DNA from: Lamellibrachia columna
Lineage: Eukaryota > Annelida > Polychaeta > Sabellida > Siboglinidae
Direction: 5' to 3'
NCBI GenBank assembly: GCA_963662155.1
Contig: OY759270.1
Coordinates: 8,462,461 to 8,526,460 of the forward strand
DNA: 64,000 nt
Each line of letters begins with the position of its first letter. The first letter of the stretch is position 1. Shown here piece by piece: positions 51,151 to 63,765 of this stretch. Below the pieces are notes generated by a model. That model saw only the letters and a program-made list of their open reading frames with translations, searched no databases and was not told the origin of the DNA. A program made the position numbers and the translations under genes.

Positions 51151-51570
51151 TGTATGGGAGGCCGGGTGTAAGCATGCTGTAACCAGACAGACTGTATGGG
51201 AGGTCGGGTGTAAGCATGCTGTAACCAGACAGACTGTATGGGAGGTCGGGTGTAAGCATGCTGTAACCAGACAGACTGTATGGGAGGTCGGGTGTAAGCA
51301 TGCTGTAACCAGACAGACTGTATGGGAGGTCGGGTGTAAGCATGCTGTAACCAGACAGACTGTATGGGAGGTCGGGTGTAAGCATGCTGTAACCAGACAG
51401 ACTGTATGGGAGGTCGGGTGTAAGCATGCTGTAACCAGACAGACTGTATGGGAGGTCGGGTGTAAGCATGCTGTAACCAGACAGACTGTATGGGAGGTCG
51501 GGTGTAAGCATGCTGTAACCAGACAGACTGTATAGGAGGTCGGGTGTAAGCGTGCTGTAATCAGACAGCG
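51151..51570 (+). repeat. Minisatellite, exactly 10 x 42 bp
   Basis: Units start TGTATGGGAGGTCGGGTGTA and contain GCATGC. 42 is a multiple of 3, so open frames appear on both strands. Confidence 0.97.
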
Positions 51571-52280
51571 TGACCTGAACACGTCAATTACTTGAAGTGG
51601 TGACGTTTTCACCCGGCCTTCGTTACATGTATATATATATATATATATTTCACAAATGTGTTTGCGCTTTCATCAATGATACTATTTGTTTCTGTATTGA
51701 TGAAAGTTTACTGTGCACTAGCTCGAAATGGTAGCCATTTCTAAAACATGTCTTATAGTGGTGCATGCAACTATTTGATGTGAACTTATATGTACGCTAC
51801 ACGTATTACTTGTAAAACGGTATGTTCGTGACAGAAACATTTCTTAAATTATTTTAGTCACGCCTGTTGCGTATAACTATTATTAGAATTATACGTATTG
51901 TGCCATATAATGTAAGATAACGTAAGGTAAGACGTACTGTGCCAGCAGTGGTATAAGTATTATTTCAAATTAACCAGGACAAGGGCCCATCGCGTGCAGT
52001 GCTAACGTGATACTTCCAGAGTATGAGGACCTAATTAACATATTATGCTACTTTCTATTGTTGTAAATTCATGAACCGGTTCGCATGTAGTATAAATTAA
52101 ACATATTTCATAATGGTTGTATTCGTCACTACGATGTGAATCAAAGTAATGTTGAAATAGCTTGATCGGTGTGTAAAAGGTTTTGCCTATACAACTTTCG
52201 ATTATTTATTTATTTGCGGTTCTTTTGGCTGATGCTAACAGTTGTAGCAGTCACCGCCGCACGTGCTTCGGCTGGTCCAG
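51571..52280. other. AT-rich intergenic sequence
   Basis: A short (AT)n at 51630-51648; nothing else. Confidence 0.5.
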
Positions 52281-52322
52281 GCGCATGCGTGCAGCGAAGA
52301 AAGGTCACGTGGAACCGGAAGT
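52281..52322 (+). promoter_or_regulatory. Housekeeping-type promoter cluster: NRF1, E-box, ETS
   Basis: GCGCATGCGT (NRF1-like, 52281-52290), CACGTG (52306-52311) and ACCGGAAGT (ETS/GABPA, 52314-52322) lie within 42 bp. This combination is typical of TATA-less animal promoters. No first coding exon could be fixed downstream; the orphan exon at 53776 is the nearest candidate product. Confidence 0.4.
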
Positions 52323-53267
52323 TCTACTACCATCAAGCTTGTGCATGACAGGCGGTTGATTCAATAACGTCAAAGTAGGCGTCCCACGAATGACACCTTC
52401 ACGGTGACTTGACCGTACAAATGGTCTTCACCTAACAAAAGCAGGTTTTCGAATTGGTGAATAGACCAACTGAAGAATCACGTATAATTATGCAGAAACA
52501 TAAAACTGTACAGTGGAACAGTACACTTCGTTTGGTGGAAAGAACAATGTTTTACGTTCTTGTGTTGTTTATTTGTTCACTTATTAGACTAATTAGACTT
52601 TCCGTAGTTAGAAAAAAATCCTCATGCAAACGCAGTTTGTTATACGTTCCAATTATTGGCGACGATGACACCTGTTACAAATAACCATGTCCTACTAAAC
52701 GTGATCACTGTAGAAACGTATATATGCCTTGCCGTGTGCATAAACAGAGTTGAAAAATAAAAAAATAATAATTTGTTTGCTTGCCTCTGCTAGCTAGCAC
52801 AAACTAACATGACACTTGCACTAATCTGACAATACAACTGTTCCGCGCACTAATACAGCAGCACTACTTGCGGCAACCAATCAGACGGAGCCACGACTGC
52901 ACGTGTCACTCGCCGAACATGACGATTTTACTAAACTCATTAACCCACACATAAGAAGGTAGGTTGTGTGTGTGCACGTGAGCGTGCGGGTACGTAAGAG
53001 TGCGTGCGTAAGTACCAACATTTCTTTGTTTGACAATACACGAATTTCCGACAACGATGACATCTGGTGTCGCGATCGACGACGACGAATTTGACACCAC
53101 ATAGTCTTGGACACGTCAGTACTATACCAATGCCTACTGATTTAGAATGTCTTATTTTAACATGGGTCCAAAAAACAATTATGTTTTGACGTACTTGAGT
53201 TCAATATAACCACGTCACCCTCGGGGTAACGTGATATTTTTCTTTGTGAGAAGGGTAACTTTTCATC
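52323..53267. other. Between promoter cluster and MITE-like segment
   Basis: Searched by eye for exons joining to 53776; none convincing. Confidence 0.4.
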
Positions 53268-53610
53268 TTAGGCCGTGTTCACATCTAATTTTCAGCCGAA
53301 TTACGAAGCGGATCAACTAATAATTCGGCTCTGTTCACATACACCGAGTTAAGCCGTATCAAACCGCCAACCGAATTAGTGCACCAGAGGGCGTGGTGTG
53401 GGGGTCATATGCACTCATACAGAGACTACGGCCCTCTGTCATGCAGCAGCGCCGCCATCGCCGAATCCAGGCAAACGGAGCGTTCACATTGGCTAATCCG
53501 CATCCTAATTCACCTGTTTTCCCGCATTAGAATTCGGGTAGCTTAATGCGGATTAAGGGTGTTCACATTGCGCTACCCGAATTGGGATCCGCATCCTTAC
53601 ATCCGTACAA
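53268..53610. mobile_element. Possible MITE with GTGTTCACAT motifs
   Basis: GTGTTCACAT-type motifs occur near the left border (53276), with further partial copies at about 53334, 53483 and 53560. Repeated GAATTCGG/CCGAATTA and GCGGATTA/TAATCCGC words lie in both orientations. Borders and target duplication not resolved. Confidence 0.4.
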
Positions 53611-53775
53611 TGAACTAGAAAGAAACTAAGCTGGGCATGTTAGGAAAGGGAAAGACATTCTGGGTAATTAGGTTTCTGTGTGCTCTAATATTGACATTTG
53701 ATCACGCTCCATAATGCATTTGCACCACTGATTTTAAAACGCGCCATTAACGCCCCTCTGCGTGTTTCTTTCCAG

Positions 53776-53879
53776 TCGTCAAACATACGGCCAACCTCTG
53801 CGCTGGAGTTGCACTCGGTGGTCAGAAGAGGGCGCCACCGAAGAAAGCGTCGGGTAAAAAGGACTCTAAGAAGAAATAG
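53776..53879 (+). CDS. Candidate 3'-terminal coding exon, lysine-rich C-terminus, gene unknown
   Basis: A strong acceptor (CTGCGTGTTTCTTTCCAG) is followed by two bases and 33 codons with coding-like composition (start VKHTANLC, end KKDSKKK) and then TAG. The basic tail, good pyrimidine tract and a downstream AATAAA at 54197-54202 fit a last exon. Upstream exons were not found. A promoter-like cluster lies at 52281-52322, and the interval between holds a MITE-like segment. It could instead be an alternative last exon of the TRIM gene, or spurious. I do not recognise the protein. Confidence 0.4.
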
Positions 53880-54196
53880 TCGTGGCTTAGTGATAGTACG
53901 TCATTACTGGACCACTCGTGTATATAGCACGGACCTTATCTGCGTGTACAGTTTTTATATGCATACATATAAATGAAATATAAACATAGCAAAAGAGATA
54001 GCCAGACTTCTCGTGCTATCATCGTATTTAGGTTTATGGATACCTGTGTAGCAGTAAATTCTGCGCCCAAACGGCAGCGAATACAACTAGTTTCCATATG
54101 TTGTAAAACAATATTACATCATCAAGAATTGCTTATTCAGCAATTATTACAGAACAACATACCATAGATATACTCAAACACGTATCCGTCACCCAA

Positions 54197-54202
54197 AATA
54201 AA
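54197..54202 (+). terminator. Candidate polyadenylation signal for the 53.8-kb exon
   Basis: AATAAA about 320 bases after the TAG of the candidate terminal exon. Confidence 0.25.
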
Positions 54203-54360
54203 GGTAACCAATACTATTAAATTGAAATAAAATTCCCATGTGAAAGTACTGCGCATATGTTAACTGTAGAACTTAGCATGATTATTGCAAGTTACACGTT
54301 ACCAATGTTATTCCCAACGGAGAAACAGAGAAAGTGGACATTTTATTTTGAGACATAACA

Positions 54361-54986
54361 ACAAGTTGACAGACTATCTGTCCCAACCGTGTCAACAACA
54401 AGTTGACAGACTATCTATCCCACCCGTGTCAACAACAAGTTGACAGACTATCTGTCCCACCCGTGTCAACAACAAGTTGACAGACTATCTATCCCACCCG
54501 TGTCAACAACAAGTTGACAGACTATCTATCCCACCCGTGTCAACAACAAGTTGACAGACTATCTGTCCCACCCGTGTCAACAACAAGTCGACAGACTATC
54601 TGTCCCACCCGTGTCAACAACAAGTCGACAGATTATCTGTCCCACCCGTGTCAACAACAAGTCGACAGACTATCTGTCCCACCCGTGTCAACAACAAGTT
54701 GACAGACTATCTATCTCACCCGTGTCAACAACAAGTCGACAGACTATCTGTCCCACCCGTATCAACAACAAGTTGACAGACTATCTGTCCCACCCGTGTC
54801 AACAACAAGTCGACAGACTATCGGTCCCACCCGTGTCAACAAGTCGAAAGACTATCTGTCCCACCCGTGTCAACAACAAGTCGACAGACTATCGGTCCCA
54901 CCCGTGTCAACAACAAGTCGACAGACTATCTATCCCACCCGTGTCAACAACAAGTTGACAGACTATCTGTCCCACCCGTGTCAACC
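54361..54986 (+). repeat. Minisatellite, about 17 x 37 bp
   Basis: Unit contains GTCAACAACAAGTTGAC (6-bp arms, 5-base loop) and CTATCTGTCCCACCC. Confidence 0.97.
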
Positions 54987-56569
54987 ACGTAACTATTAGT
55001 TACACAATAAATAAACGAGACTATAATAATTATAAAGACTCCGTTCCAAGTGAATAAGTGATTCCAATGTGATACTCAAATTTGACAGTCGATCCGTGTT
55101 TTTTGGCCTATTTTAACAAGAGGGGACACATTCGACCGATCATTGCTCAGATGATCACAACATACAGCACTGCATCTCGGAAACAAAACTCGACAAAGTA
55201 CCGAAACGTACGGTGAACTGAACTAGGGGAACATAATATAAATGATAATATAATATATTATGTATATGCTAGTATACAAGGGACGTTTGTAACGTGCTCT
55301 GTGTTGAGATGTTCTAAGTATCCCAGCTGTGTGCCACGCGATTTCAATACAAGACTACGATTGGTTTCCCGTTAAGAAACACCCCTGTCTCTGCCCTCCC
55401 TTTAATCGTCTCCTCCCTCACACGGAATCGGGTCTTCTCAACATCGACATATTCCCTCCAGGATCTCCCATATGCCATGTCATTCCCTTCAGTTCCTATG
55501 TCTGTCTTGCTTGACGCTTTAGCTCCTGTTAAAAAAAAACGACACGAATTACATCATTAATCATTCCCCTATAGTTAGTGCTACTAACGGGTGTTCTATT
55601 TATGTATGTGCTCTCAATAGGGAACTAGACCAACAGGTGGACGTCATTGACCGCAATCTCTGCTCCGGTATGACGCTCACCGCTGACCACTTGCCCCCAA
55701 CTTGTCAATCGCGTCACTCCATTGTTGGGTTATTTATGTCGGGTCCAATCGTGTCCTTTACGAGAAACACATCCGGGATGTTCAACCGGATCAGTTGTGG
55801 ATCTGGGAACTTCTAAGAGTCAGAAACACCATCCTAACTGTTCTTGAGATCCTTATCTTTCCCGTGTGCCCTGATTACGATGTCGTGGTAAACACGCCAT
55901 TCCGCAAATCATGGATCACCCGAAGGGTTCCAAGTGCACTCGGACTGCACACACATTTGAACGCCAGTATTTTTTCAAATGTTGTATACAATAATTCTAC
56001 TTAAACAAATTTGACTAAAACCGTACTCGCATTGGTACAAAAATGAAAGAGCATTTATGCCGTGAAACCAAATAATTATCACAGTACAAAAGTGAAGAAA
56101 CCGAGGCCTGAACAGTCGCCTCAAATGTGACGAGTAAATGTTACCCGTAGCATCACCACTGTCTTATGGTTACATGATATGTAATATAATATTATCGTTA
56201 TTTTAAATGTTGTCTTATATACTATTCACCCGATGTATTTGTCGTTGGTGTGTATGATATATTTACGCTAAGCTTGCGTGTGTGTGCTTTTATTTGAGCT
56301 GTTGCTCAATAGGACGATTTGTTCATAACATAATATATATATATATCATGATGTACGTTAGTATTGGACTGGTCCAGTAAGGAAGTGTATTGGAATTACT
56401 TTAACTGTACATTGCACACTGTCATATATAAGAACAATTATTTATGCTTTTGAATGTGTTTATGTATACCTGTTCTGCTTGAATATTGGATACTCATTTA
56501 TTAATTAAACATGTTGTTGGAGCCTATTAATTTTATATTTCGAAGTTTCGTGTACGAAGTGACAGACGT
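54987..56569. other. Intergenic, nothing recognised
   Basis: A moderately GC-rich stretch at 55330-55930 is open in short frames but shows no domain. Confidence 0.45.
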
Positions 56570-56930
56570 TATTACATGACTACCATTGACAACGTTCTTC
56601 GTTTACCTAATGGCAGTAGTTATTAGATGATTACCATTGAAAACATTCTTCGTTTACCAAATGGCAGTAGTTATTACATGACTACCATTGACAACGTTCT
56701 TCGTTTACCTAATGGCAGTAGTTATTAGATGACTACTATTGAAAACATTCTTCGTGTACGTTGTGGCAGTAGTTACTACAGGACTACCATTGACAACGTT
56801 CTTCGTGTACGTTGTGGCAGTAGTTATTACGTGACTACCATTGACAACTTTCGTCGTGTACGTTGTGGCAGTAGTTATTACGTGACTACCATTGACAACT
56901 TTCGTCGTGTACGCAACGACAGCGGTTATC
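56570..56930 (+). repeat. Minisatellite, about 7 x 51 bp
   Basis: Units start TATTACATGACTACCATTGA; more diverged than most arrays here. Confidence 0.93.
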
Positions 56931-58268
56931 GCATTAACACAATTGACACGAACTTGATTTGCATATACGAATACGAATACTTTTATTTCAGGTAGAAATC
57001 CACATACATACATATATGCATTAGAAATATAGTTATGTTAAAAATAAGTTAAAGAAAATTAAATAAGTTGAAAATATAAATACATAAAAATAAAAATAAG
57101 CTTTAAAAAATGTCAATAATAAGTAAATATAGAAACGAAGTTGTGTATGCTTTCCTGCTCGATGCATTGTCTGATGTTGCTAATCTGTGTCATATCTTAC
57201 TGTAACAATAATAATAATTAGTTATTAATTAATTATTATTATACCTTACTGGTGAATGCGGAGATGCAACATTAGCTGTGACGAGCTGACTGCTCGACAC
57301 AATGTTTAACAACGTTGAAGAGAGAGGGCAGTCTACATGATGGAGTGGTCTTGTAGTCTATCACAAATTTATTCAATTTGTACTTCATTTAAATTCAGTT
57401 TTCCCAGTTGTGGTATATGGTAAAACGACCAACAAAATAATAGCATTCATCACGCCAGGAAATCCTTTACAGAAACGCTTCCTTAGCAAGTTCGTCGCTG
57501 CCTTTGAAGGTGATTTATTTATTTATTTACGTGGCTGAGATGAAAATATACAGTGATTTGACTAAATGTGTGACCTCATCCGGATATCTTGCTCATACAA
57601 CATTGTCAGTGTAAGCTGTGTGATAAATCACCGCCAAGACCACTTCCTTTGGAAGACTGCGTCCGTTCAGTGGACACGGCTAGTTAGGCACAGGATACAG
57701 TTATGACGTCAAACTGATGATCGTGTGTCTTCGACCAACAAGGATGATGAATCATCATAACACCCTTGACCCTCGTCATCCGTGCTTAACCAACCACATC
57801 TGAACACTGCCGACGCTTCTCGATCTTAATATTCTCATTACGAGTGTGGCACTAGTAGCGATGACCCGCTCGTCGGAGACGGCGTCTACACAGCGTCTAC
57901 ACAGCTTCCATTATTGCAACTGTTTAGCCGCAAACCCGCCGGGTTTATCAAGTGCTTTGCTTAAGTAGTCTTGGCGTCGCGCTGTAATTCCTCCCAGATT
58001 TTAAATCCGCTCGGGCAGTCAAACTGTGTACACCCCACACTAGAACCAGCCCGTGCCGAACAATCGACGTAGCATATTTTCTAAGTGTGTTAAACAAACA
58101 CTACGTAAACATGTCGCCTGTGTGGGGTTGTGATTGGCGTGCAGCTGTTCTGGGGTAAACAGGATCGATGGCGGAGGACTGCATGGCGTCATCCGAACAC
58201 ATTTGGCGTTCAGTGTTCAAACAGTTTGGAATTCAGATTTTAAACAGTTCCGACAACCAGGTCACAGG
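56931..58268. other. Intergenic, nothing recognised
   Basis: GGTGATTTAT and ATAAATCACC (about 57513 and 57623) could pair as a loose hairpin. Confidence 0.45.
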
Positions 58269-58375
58269 CACACAACACAACACAACACAACACAACACAA
58301 CACAACACAACACAACACAACACAACACAACACAACACAACACAACACAACACAACACAACACAACACAACACCA
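58269..58375 (+). repeat. (CACAA)n pentanucleotide array
   Basis: About 21 perfect units. Confidence 0.98.
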
Positions 58376-58546
58376 CATAACACTGAGTTAATTATAGTGT
58401 CCCTGAGAAACCAACTCGGAGTTACAAAACACAATATGCGCAATCGTTTCTTCCAATTGTGTTCAGAACTAGAAAGAAGGTGTATCGTAGAAACAATGTG
58501 TATCGTATAGACATGCGCTTAGAAAATGTGCCGTATGCATACAGTA

Positions 58547-58780
<234 letters not shown>

Positions 58781-59051
58781 TACTGTATGCATTTGATCCT
58801 ATTAACGTCTTCCACTACATGTATGGCTTGTTTCTGGTGGTGACAGCCAATTGCTTCAGGCGTTTCATTAGCTCATTGGATTGTTCCATTCATGCATCTG
58901 GCCTAGACCGGTAAACGAACCTACAACGACGTACAGTTCTTGCGTAATAATGTAGCCCAGAGAACAACTTCGTTGGTTCAATGCGTTTCACTGCAACATG
59001 GTCTGACTTGCTTGGAATGAGAACCCGTGTCTGCTTTCTGTCTGCCAACTT

Positions 59052-59155
59052 GAAGGCATTCACACCATCATTATTGGAGAGAATTGAAGGCATTCACACC
59101 ATCATTATTGGAGGGAATTGAAGGCATTCACACCATCATTATTGGAGATAATTGC
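59052..59155 (+). repeat. Minisatellite, 3 x about 34 bp
   Basis: Unit GAAGGCATTCACACCATCAT plus TATTGGAG..., next to the truncated 3' end of the CR1 copy. Confidence 0.92.
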
Positions 59156-59159
59156 CTTT

Positions 59160-60690
59160 AAATGTTAACTTTGCGATGGAAATATAGTAAGTTTGAAGAA
59201 CATATTATTCCTATCAACATCCACATAACCGTTCAATATTTTAAACACTTCTATTTGGTCTCCTCTTAGTCTCCTGGCCTCTAGTGTTGTCAAAGCACAT
59301 TGCAATAAGCGACTTTCGTAACTAAGGTCTCTCAATTCTGAATTCATTTTAGTTGCTCTTCGTTGTATTCTTTCTAGCTTGCCTATGTCCTTATTACGAT
59401 ACGGCCTCCATGCTTGAATACAATATTCCAAATGTGGTCTAACTATTGCTTTGTACAGGGTTACAATTGGCTGTTTCTCCTTATACGTGATAGTTCTCCT
59501 AATTAGCCCTACAATTTGATTTCCTTTCGAAGCAGCAATCCCACATTGCTCTGAAACTTCCATGTCAGCATTAAATGTTACTCCTAAGTCCTTTTCTTGT
59601 GTGGTTCTACCTAGTACAGCATCCCCCCATTTTATATTCTTCGTCCATATTTCCATGTCCTATGTGTATGCATTTACACTTCCCACAATTGAATAACATT
59701 TGCCATTTTTTTTACCATTTAACTAATTTATCTAGATCTTCCTGTAAACTTTGTTTATCTGTATTATTAGTAACCTTTCTGAATACTTTTGTGTCATCTG
59801 CAAATTTGAGTATTTCGCTAGATATGTCATCTTCCAAATCATTCATATCAATCAAAAACAGTATAGGGCATAATACTGATCCCTGTGGTACCCCACTCAA
59901 AATCGATTTCCAGTTTGAAATCTCACCATCTACTATTACTCTCTGTCTTCTGTGTGTAAGCCAGTTTTCTATCCAATTGATTACATCATTACCTATATCA
60001 TGGGCTTTTAGCTTAACTAACAATCTTTGATGTGGCACTTTATCGAAAGCTTTCTGAAAATCTAAGTAGACAACATCCACTGGTGACCCGTCATCTACCC
60101 ACTTTGTAATTTCTTCAAAAAACATAAAAGATTGGTTAGACATGACCTTGCTTTTAGGAACCCGTGTTGAGGTGTATTTATTAATTTATGTTTTACAAGG
60201 AATTCCATCATGTGGTCTCTAATTAATGTTTCGAGTAATTTACATACAACTGATATTAAACTCACTGGTCTGTAATTTTCTGGCTTGTTCCTCGATCCCT
60301 TCTTAAATAGCGGCGTAATGTTTGCTTCTTTCCATTCTGAAGGAACTATTCCTTCTTCTAGTGACAAGTTAAACAATTTTGCAAGTGGTGTACTAATTTG
60401 CTCAACCATTTCCTTAAGCAGTTTTGGTGGTATCCCATCAACTCCAGGTGATTTATTATCTGTCATCTTCTTAATTTTCTTTGCTATCATTTCAGGAGTT
60501 ACAAATAACTGCCCTAAATGTTCTGATTTATTGCCATCAAATTTAGTAAATGGAACTGGAAGTGAGCTGATATCTTCTGTGGTAAAAACTGAGCTGAAAT
60601 ACTTATTCAGGCCCTCTGCCATTTGAAACCCGTCTGAAATTATGTTTCCCGTTGTTTTCCAGTGGTCTGTCCTTATCTAGGTTCTATCCT
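59160..60690 (-). mobile_element. CR1-clade LINE remnant, minus strand
   Basis: Read on the minus strand from about 60690 down, it encodes the region before the reverse transcriptase (MAEGLNKYFSSVF), the fingers and palm (S-P-G-V-D-G-I-P, S-G-V-P-Q-G-S), the catalytic FADD box and the thumb. A frame change lies near 60100-60143 and another near 59660-59710. The 5' end stops at the 49-bp minisatellite; the 3' end is cut off before the conserved C-terminus seen in the 40-kb copy. It contains the intact sequence of the site that the 38401 MITE occupies in the other copy. Confidence 0.87.
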
Positions 60691-60697
60691 AAGTTCT

Positions 60698-61285
60698 GTT
60701 TTGAACCTAGGAACAAAACACTGCCCTAGTGTTTTGACCGGGGAGTGTTTTGAACCTAGGAACAAAACACTGCCCTAGTGTTTTAACCGGGGAGTGTTTT
60801 GAACCTAGGAACAAAACACTGCCCTAGTGTTTTGACCGGGGAGTGTTTTGAACCTAGGAACAAAACACTGCCCTAGTGTTTTGACCGGGGAGTGTTTTGA
60901 ACCTAGGAACAAAACACTGCCCTAGTGTTTTGACCGGGGAGTGTTTTGAACCTAGGAACAAAACACTGCCCTAGTGTTTTGACCGGGGAGTGTTTTGAAC
61001 CTAGGAACAAAACACTGCCCTAGTGTTTTGACCGGGGAGTGTTTTGAACCTAGGAACAAAACACTGCCCTAGTGTTTTGACCGGGGAGTGTTTTGAACCT
61101 AGGAACAAAACACTGCCCTAGTGTTTTGACCGGGGAGTGTTTTGAACCTAGGAACAAAACACTGCCCTAGTGTTTTGACCGGGGAGTGTTTTGAACCTAG
61201 GAACAAAACACTGCCCTAGTGTTTTGACCGGGGAGTGTTTTGAACCTAGGAACAAAACACTTCCCTAGTGTTTTGACCGGGGAGT
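60698..61285 (+). repeat. Minisatellite, exactly 12 x 49 bp
   Basis: Units start GTTTTGAACCTAGGAACAAA; each contains arms AAAACACT and AGTGTTTT around GCCCT. It abuts the 5' truncation of the CR1 copy. Confidence 0.97.
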
Positions 61286-62865
61286 GTTTTGAACATCTTA
61301 CACCTGCACAAGTCTAAATCGCCGTCTTTTTGTTCTTCTTATTCAGTTGGACTCGTTTCACTCCGTTCACTTCACAGTCTTGATCCGTTTCGATCCGGGG
61401 ACCCACGACCTGGAGACAATCCAGATAGGAAGCATTTTAGTCTAGGTCAGTCTGGACCTTTTCAATCTGGGCCAGTTTCAGCCGTTACGTTCTGGGACGT
61501 TTTCAGACTGGGTTAGCATCGATGATGATAACGACAATGGCATAGATGTAACATTGGCCATACGGGAAGCATGTACGAAACGACATTTAGTTGTATATAT
61601 ATACGATCATTACAATAACTCACGGAACACTTAGAAACTTCCAACCCCAAATATGATTATTGTAATTCATGCGTTAACGGGATATGATATTCCCAACTTC
61701 TGGCAATTTCGGAAACTACGTGTAGTACAATTAACCACAACAGCTGCCATTATTAGAACTGATGCGTAAATCCTATTATAGGGTTTACGAACCCGGATGT
61801 TATACAACTCCCTTGCGAGTTCGCCTCAGAGGCGTACGTGCCGCTGTGCACGCGGTGTAACCCATGTTATTTTAGGGCCTAAAATTGGTTATTCTTTTAA
61901 GTTGATTTTGCATGTTGTTATTTGTTTACAGATTCAATGAGTAATTGTTATTGTGCTTATCGTTGTTTTGTTAGTTGTTGCTCGCGGATATCAACAACTA
62001 TGTTATCTGCATCGTGTGTAGGCCTAGTCGTTGATTTGGGATGATATCACTTGGTGAACTTTGCCATATTAACAGTCCACGATGCCCCTGGCATAACCGT
62101 TTCGATCAAACCCATCTTTCATACGTATTCAATTGCGTGAACTAGTGTACCGTCATGTAATGAAGATAACCTTCAAATGCTACAATGAAATACGTCAGCG
62201 CTCTTGAATGAGGCTTTAGTACTGCACGCCAGTCGAACTGAACTTTTGTTGTTACTGGTTGAACAATGCACGTCACTGCTTGAGTAAGAATTGTACAAGA
62301 CGTAAGAACGATGACATGGTGGTGACTCGTTTTAAGAATATATATGCCGTGATTGAATGTGTATTACTGTAAGTTAAGCGCGTAGGTTCGTTGATATACA
62401 AATATGTAATTTCATGAGATATTTGTAAAATCCATCACGCTTAAGATGTTGGCAAAATCACGAACTATTAGTAAATTCTAGTAAACTATTCAATTCAACT
62501 AAATTCAAGTTGAAGTTAAACATCACGGGTCACATCAGAGTTCCCCACGACCCACGTCTACGTCGTTACGACAAGGCACAATGGTTGTTTGTTAGAAGTT
62601 ACATGTGAACGTAAATGAGACGTTAGGTGCGCACCTGTGGTCGACACTGCCGGTGGACACGGCGTACAAAATGTCGTTGGTGAGAGGGAATACACTATTG
62701 TTATAAAGTGTAACCAAATATTGGATTAATGTTCGCTTACTTTCGGTGGACACAGAGAAAGACTAGCATATGAGTGAGCGATAAAGAGGGGGTTACGGAA
62801 GAAGAAGGTCTGCTATGTTTCATTAAGAGAAGAAGGCTGGCTCAGTACGGCCACTGGAACCGAAG
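61286..62865. other. Intergenic, nothing recognised
   Basis: No exon, RNA gene or repeat supported. Confidence 0.5.
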
Positions 62866-62985
62866 ACCAGATAATCTGATACTTGTCAGCATTAGGAGAA
62901 CTATCGGGATAATCTGGTACTTGTCAGCATTAGGAGAACTATCGAGATAATCTGATACTTGTCAGCATTAGGAGAACTATCGGGA
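62866..62985 (+). repeat. Minisatellite, 3 x about 38 bp
   Basis: Unit contains GATACTTGTCAGCATTAGGA and GAACTATCG. Confidence 0.92.
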
Positions 62986-63765
62986 AAAACCGAAGAAGTA
63001 GGAGCAAATGGGGTGGATTGACAACATCAAGCATTAGACAGATGGTGACCTTAAAGCTGCTAACGAACGGACTAAATGAGGCGGTGGCTGCACAAGGAGG
63101 ACTTTCGGTGACGTTACTCGGTGGAATAGTTGATCCCGGGCCTCACCTATAAGGGAGTGTTTACTTTCAGTTCCGTAATTAGCACAGGCTCTAATTAACA
63201 TCTCAGTGACGACATTCCGGAAAGGCAAATCATTAGAGCGGACAGTTATATACATAGGTCACGTGACAGCAAAACTTCCTAGAGCGACACAGGATACAAC
63301 AATGACTAATTACAACTGATGCACGCAACGACAAAGTGCGAGAAAACCTTACACTGACATCCCTCATTATGTAGAATTATTTAACTGTCACTATTGAATA
63401 TTTCGGCCTCTAAATTACCTTGTAGCAAAATGTTTATATGTTAAAGTATACATTTCCCGGTTACACATGACACCGCAATGGTGAAATATCGAGAGCACTT
63501 CAGATGAGACCAGGATTTATGCTACAGCGGCTGTTACCTTCCTCGTAGATCATATCTCAACCGCTAGGTGGCGCATCCATAACATTATTTATCTCCTCTC
63601 TTCTCTTCAATCGGCACATCCTGTTCGCAACGGCGCTGCACAAATAATTGTCCGGAATCAAAGTCTTTCTCCAGTTATTCCACCAGCCGCCGTCGCCGCA
63701 GTTCGAAGACATTTATAATGTCCATCTCCCTTCGTTAGCGTGACTTTCCTCTGTCTCTTTTCCCT
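62986..63765. other. Intergenic, nothing recognised
   Basis: No supported feature before the terminal minisatellite. Confidence 0.5.

Noticed and set aside
52454..52684. 76-codon frame with one hydrophobic stretch
   Set aside because: AT-rich codon use unlike the TRIM gene and no homology recognised; probably chance.
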